Positions 63,183 through 64,000 of a stretch of 64,000 bases of DNA are shown piece after piece. This DNA is from Streptacidiphilus sp041262525 (GTDB lineage: Bacteria > Actinomycetota > Actinomycetes > Streptomycetales > Streptomycetaceae). Both the position numbers and the translations under genes were made by a program. Numbering within the stretch: the first letter of the stretch is position 1; each line of letters begins with the position of its first letter. The stretch covers positions 248,001 to 312,000 of the forward strand of contig NZ_JBGCCK010000003.1 in assembly GCF_041262525.1 (NCBI RefSeq), read 5' to 3'. Under the pieces are notes generated by a model. It did not search any database. It saw only the letters and a program-made list of their open reading frames with translations, and had not been told where the DNA came from.

Positions 63183-63826
63183 CCGACCGGCAAGGGACGG
63201 GTCCGCAAGGGACGGGCCCTCAAGAGACGGGCCCGCAGGGGGCCGAGGAGCAGGACCGGCTCCGGGACCGGCTCAGCGCCGACTCGCTGACCAGTCGTCG
63301 GGACTACCTGCGCGTCATGGCCACCGTGTCCGGAGGCCTGGCCGTGGGCTCCGTCGCCGTCGCCGCCGGGGTGCTGCCCCGGCACGGCGACGCGAAGGCG
63401 GCGGAGGTGGTCCCGCTCCGGGTCGCCGACGACCTGCCCAAGGGTCGGGCGGTGACCTTCAACTACCCGACCGAGCACGACCGGGCCATCGCCATCCGGC
63501 TCCAGGACGGCACGCTGGTGGGCTACTCCACCGTCTGCACCCACCTCGCCTGCGGAGTGCTGTGGCGGGAGGAGCGGGGAGACGAGGGGCAGCTGTACTG
63601 CCCCTGCCACGAGGGTGCCTTCGAGCCGCGCAACGGCGCGGTGGTACAGGGTCCGCCACCGAGGGGCCTGCCCAAGGTGCTGATGCTGGAGCAGGTCGAC
63701 GGCTCCGTCTGGGCCGTGGGCACCGCCTACTCCGACGAGAGCCCCGTGCATGCGGCCTGCCGTCAGCTGAACGCCAAGGACGCGAAGCTCGGGCAGGTCG
63801 CCTGCCCCAAGACGGTGAGGGACTGA
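63179..63826 (+). CDS. Rieske [2Fe-2S] protein with twin-arginine-type N-terminus
   Basis: 215 residues. GTG 63179 overlaps the preceding stop. A tandem GTGPQ repeat (residues about 6-20) precedes a charged stretch and a twin-arginine-like SRRDYLRVMATVSGG followed by a hydrophobic segment, so the domain is exported or membrane-anchored. The Rieske ligands are CTHLACG and CPCHEG. It is unusual to find a Rieske protein with a Mo oxidoreductase of this type; arsenite oxidases pair a Rieske subunit with a different Mo subunit. It may link to the cytochrome chain. Confidence 0.9.
   Translation: MTDRQGTGPQGTGPQETGPQGAEEQDRLRDRLSADSLTSRRDYLRVMATVSGGLAVGSVAVAAGVLPRHGDAKAAEVVPLRVADDLPKGRAVTFNYPTEHDRAIAIRLQDGTLVGYSTVCTHLACGVLWREERGDEGQLYCPCHEGAFEPRNGAVVQGPPPRGLPKVLMLEQVDGSVWAVGTAYSDESPVHAACRQLNAKDAKLGQVACPKTVRD
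63191..63235. repeat. 15-bp tandem repeat in the Rieske gene
   Basis: Three copies of CAAGGGACGGGCCCG (63191, 63206, 63221) encode repeated GTGPQ units ahead of the twin-arginine motif. Confidence 0.8.
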
Positions 63827-63832
63827 CCCGAA

Positions 63833-64000
63833 ATGCCGCATCCCGCCGACCAGCCCCAGCCCGAAGAAGCCCTCGCCACCGGCGCGGTGGACTGGAGCGC
63901 CCCGGGCAGTGCCCAGCCCCGGCTCAACCGGCCGGTGGCGGAGCGCTACCCGCAGATCCGGCCGACCAGCGGCCACGCGGACTCCCGTATCCGGCACAGC
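63833..64000 (+). CDS. Start of the fifth gene of the Mo-oxidoreductase operon (3' end outside window)
   Basis: ATG 63833 lies 6 bp after the Rieske stop and the frame stays open to the window end (56 residues). The visible part is Pro/Gln/Arg-rich and hydrophilic (MPHPADQPQPEEALATG, then RPVAERYPQIRP). It could be a membrane or cytochrome subunit; no domain is visible yet. Confidence 0.7.
   Translation, partial: MPHPADQPQPEEALATGAVDWSAPGSAQPRLNRPVAERYPQIRPTSGHADSRIRHS

Overview
The window is high-GC DNA with strongly G/C-biased third codon positions, many GTG starts and ATGA/GTGA gene overlaps. Together with an AfsK-type Ser/Thr kinase (45417-47705), an HrdD-type sigma factor behind a sigma-R-type promoter (57955-59021), and an SCO4402-like gene next to purU (3991-5381), this points to the core chromosome of a Streptomycetaceae member (Streptomyces, Kitasatospora or Streptacidiphilus). 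I saw no rRNA, tRNA, CRISPR array, transposase, integrase or phage gene.

Layout. 1-10028: an NsdA/SCO4114-like regulator (cut by the window edge), a membrane protein, a solute-binding lipoprotein, an SCO4402-like protein, purU, an ECF sigma factor with a fused zinc-finger/maleylpyruvate-isomerase anti-sigma factor, a STAS protein and a two-domain teichoic-acid-type glycosyltransferase. 10074-12584: flavohemoglobin and a membrane-anchored esterase. 12739-43610: mostly acyl-CoA and redox catabolism (CoA ligases, acyl-CoA dehydrogenases, SDR, cyclase, ALDH, ADH, enoyl-CoA hydratase, thiolase-like proteins, DUF35 proteins, flavin reductase, F420-type nitroreductase, TetR), interrupted by a histidine-kinase-like ATPase, an SGNH hydrolase, a GlxA/MFS pair, an L,D-transpeptidase, FabH, a HigBA-type toxin-antitoxin pair and an MFS/TetR pair. 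43702-49667: cyclopropane-fatty-acid-synthase-like methyltransferase, afsK, galE and a polyprenol-phosphate mannose synthase-like enzyme. 49938-53325: a second thiolase/DUF35 pair divergent from an AMP-forming ligase. 53543-57738: GT2-GtrA protein, ArnT/PMT-like transferase and PAP2 phosphatase. 58050-59021: hrdD. 59169-64000: an overlapping operon for a membrane-attached molybdenum oxidoreductase (NarI-like membrane subunit, Mo-bisMGD subunit, four-cluster ferredoxin, Rieske protein, and the start of a fifth gene).

The main discovery candidate is a shared operator. A 15-bp palindrome close to CTGACGGNCCGTCAG lies in all five divergent promoter regions that drive the acyl-CoA genes (near 15.04, 21.65, 33.59, 40.84 and 51.65 kb). 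Four of these regions carry a second copy or degenerate copy. A degenerate copy overlaps the start codon of the TetR gene at 42963-43610. This suggests one TetR-controlled regulon scattered over about 39 kb, with two acyl-CoA dehydrogenases of each of two types, two thiolase-superfamily proteins without the usual catalytic cysteine motif, and two DUF35 partners. The substrate is unknown.

A second structural theme is a family of eight long imperfect inverted repeats (about 100-135 bp), each just downstream of a stop codon. They come in short-arm and long-arm forms, and two copies are hybrids.
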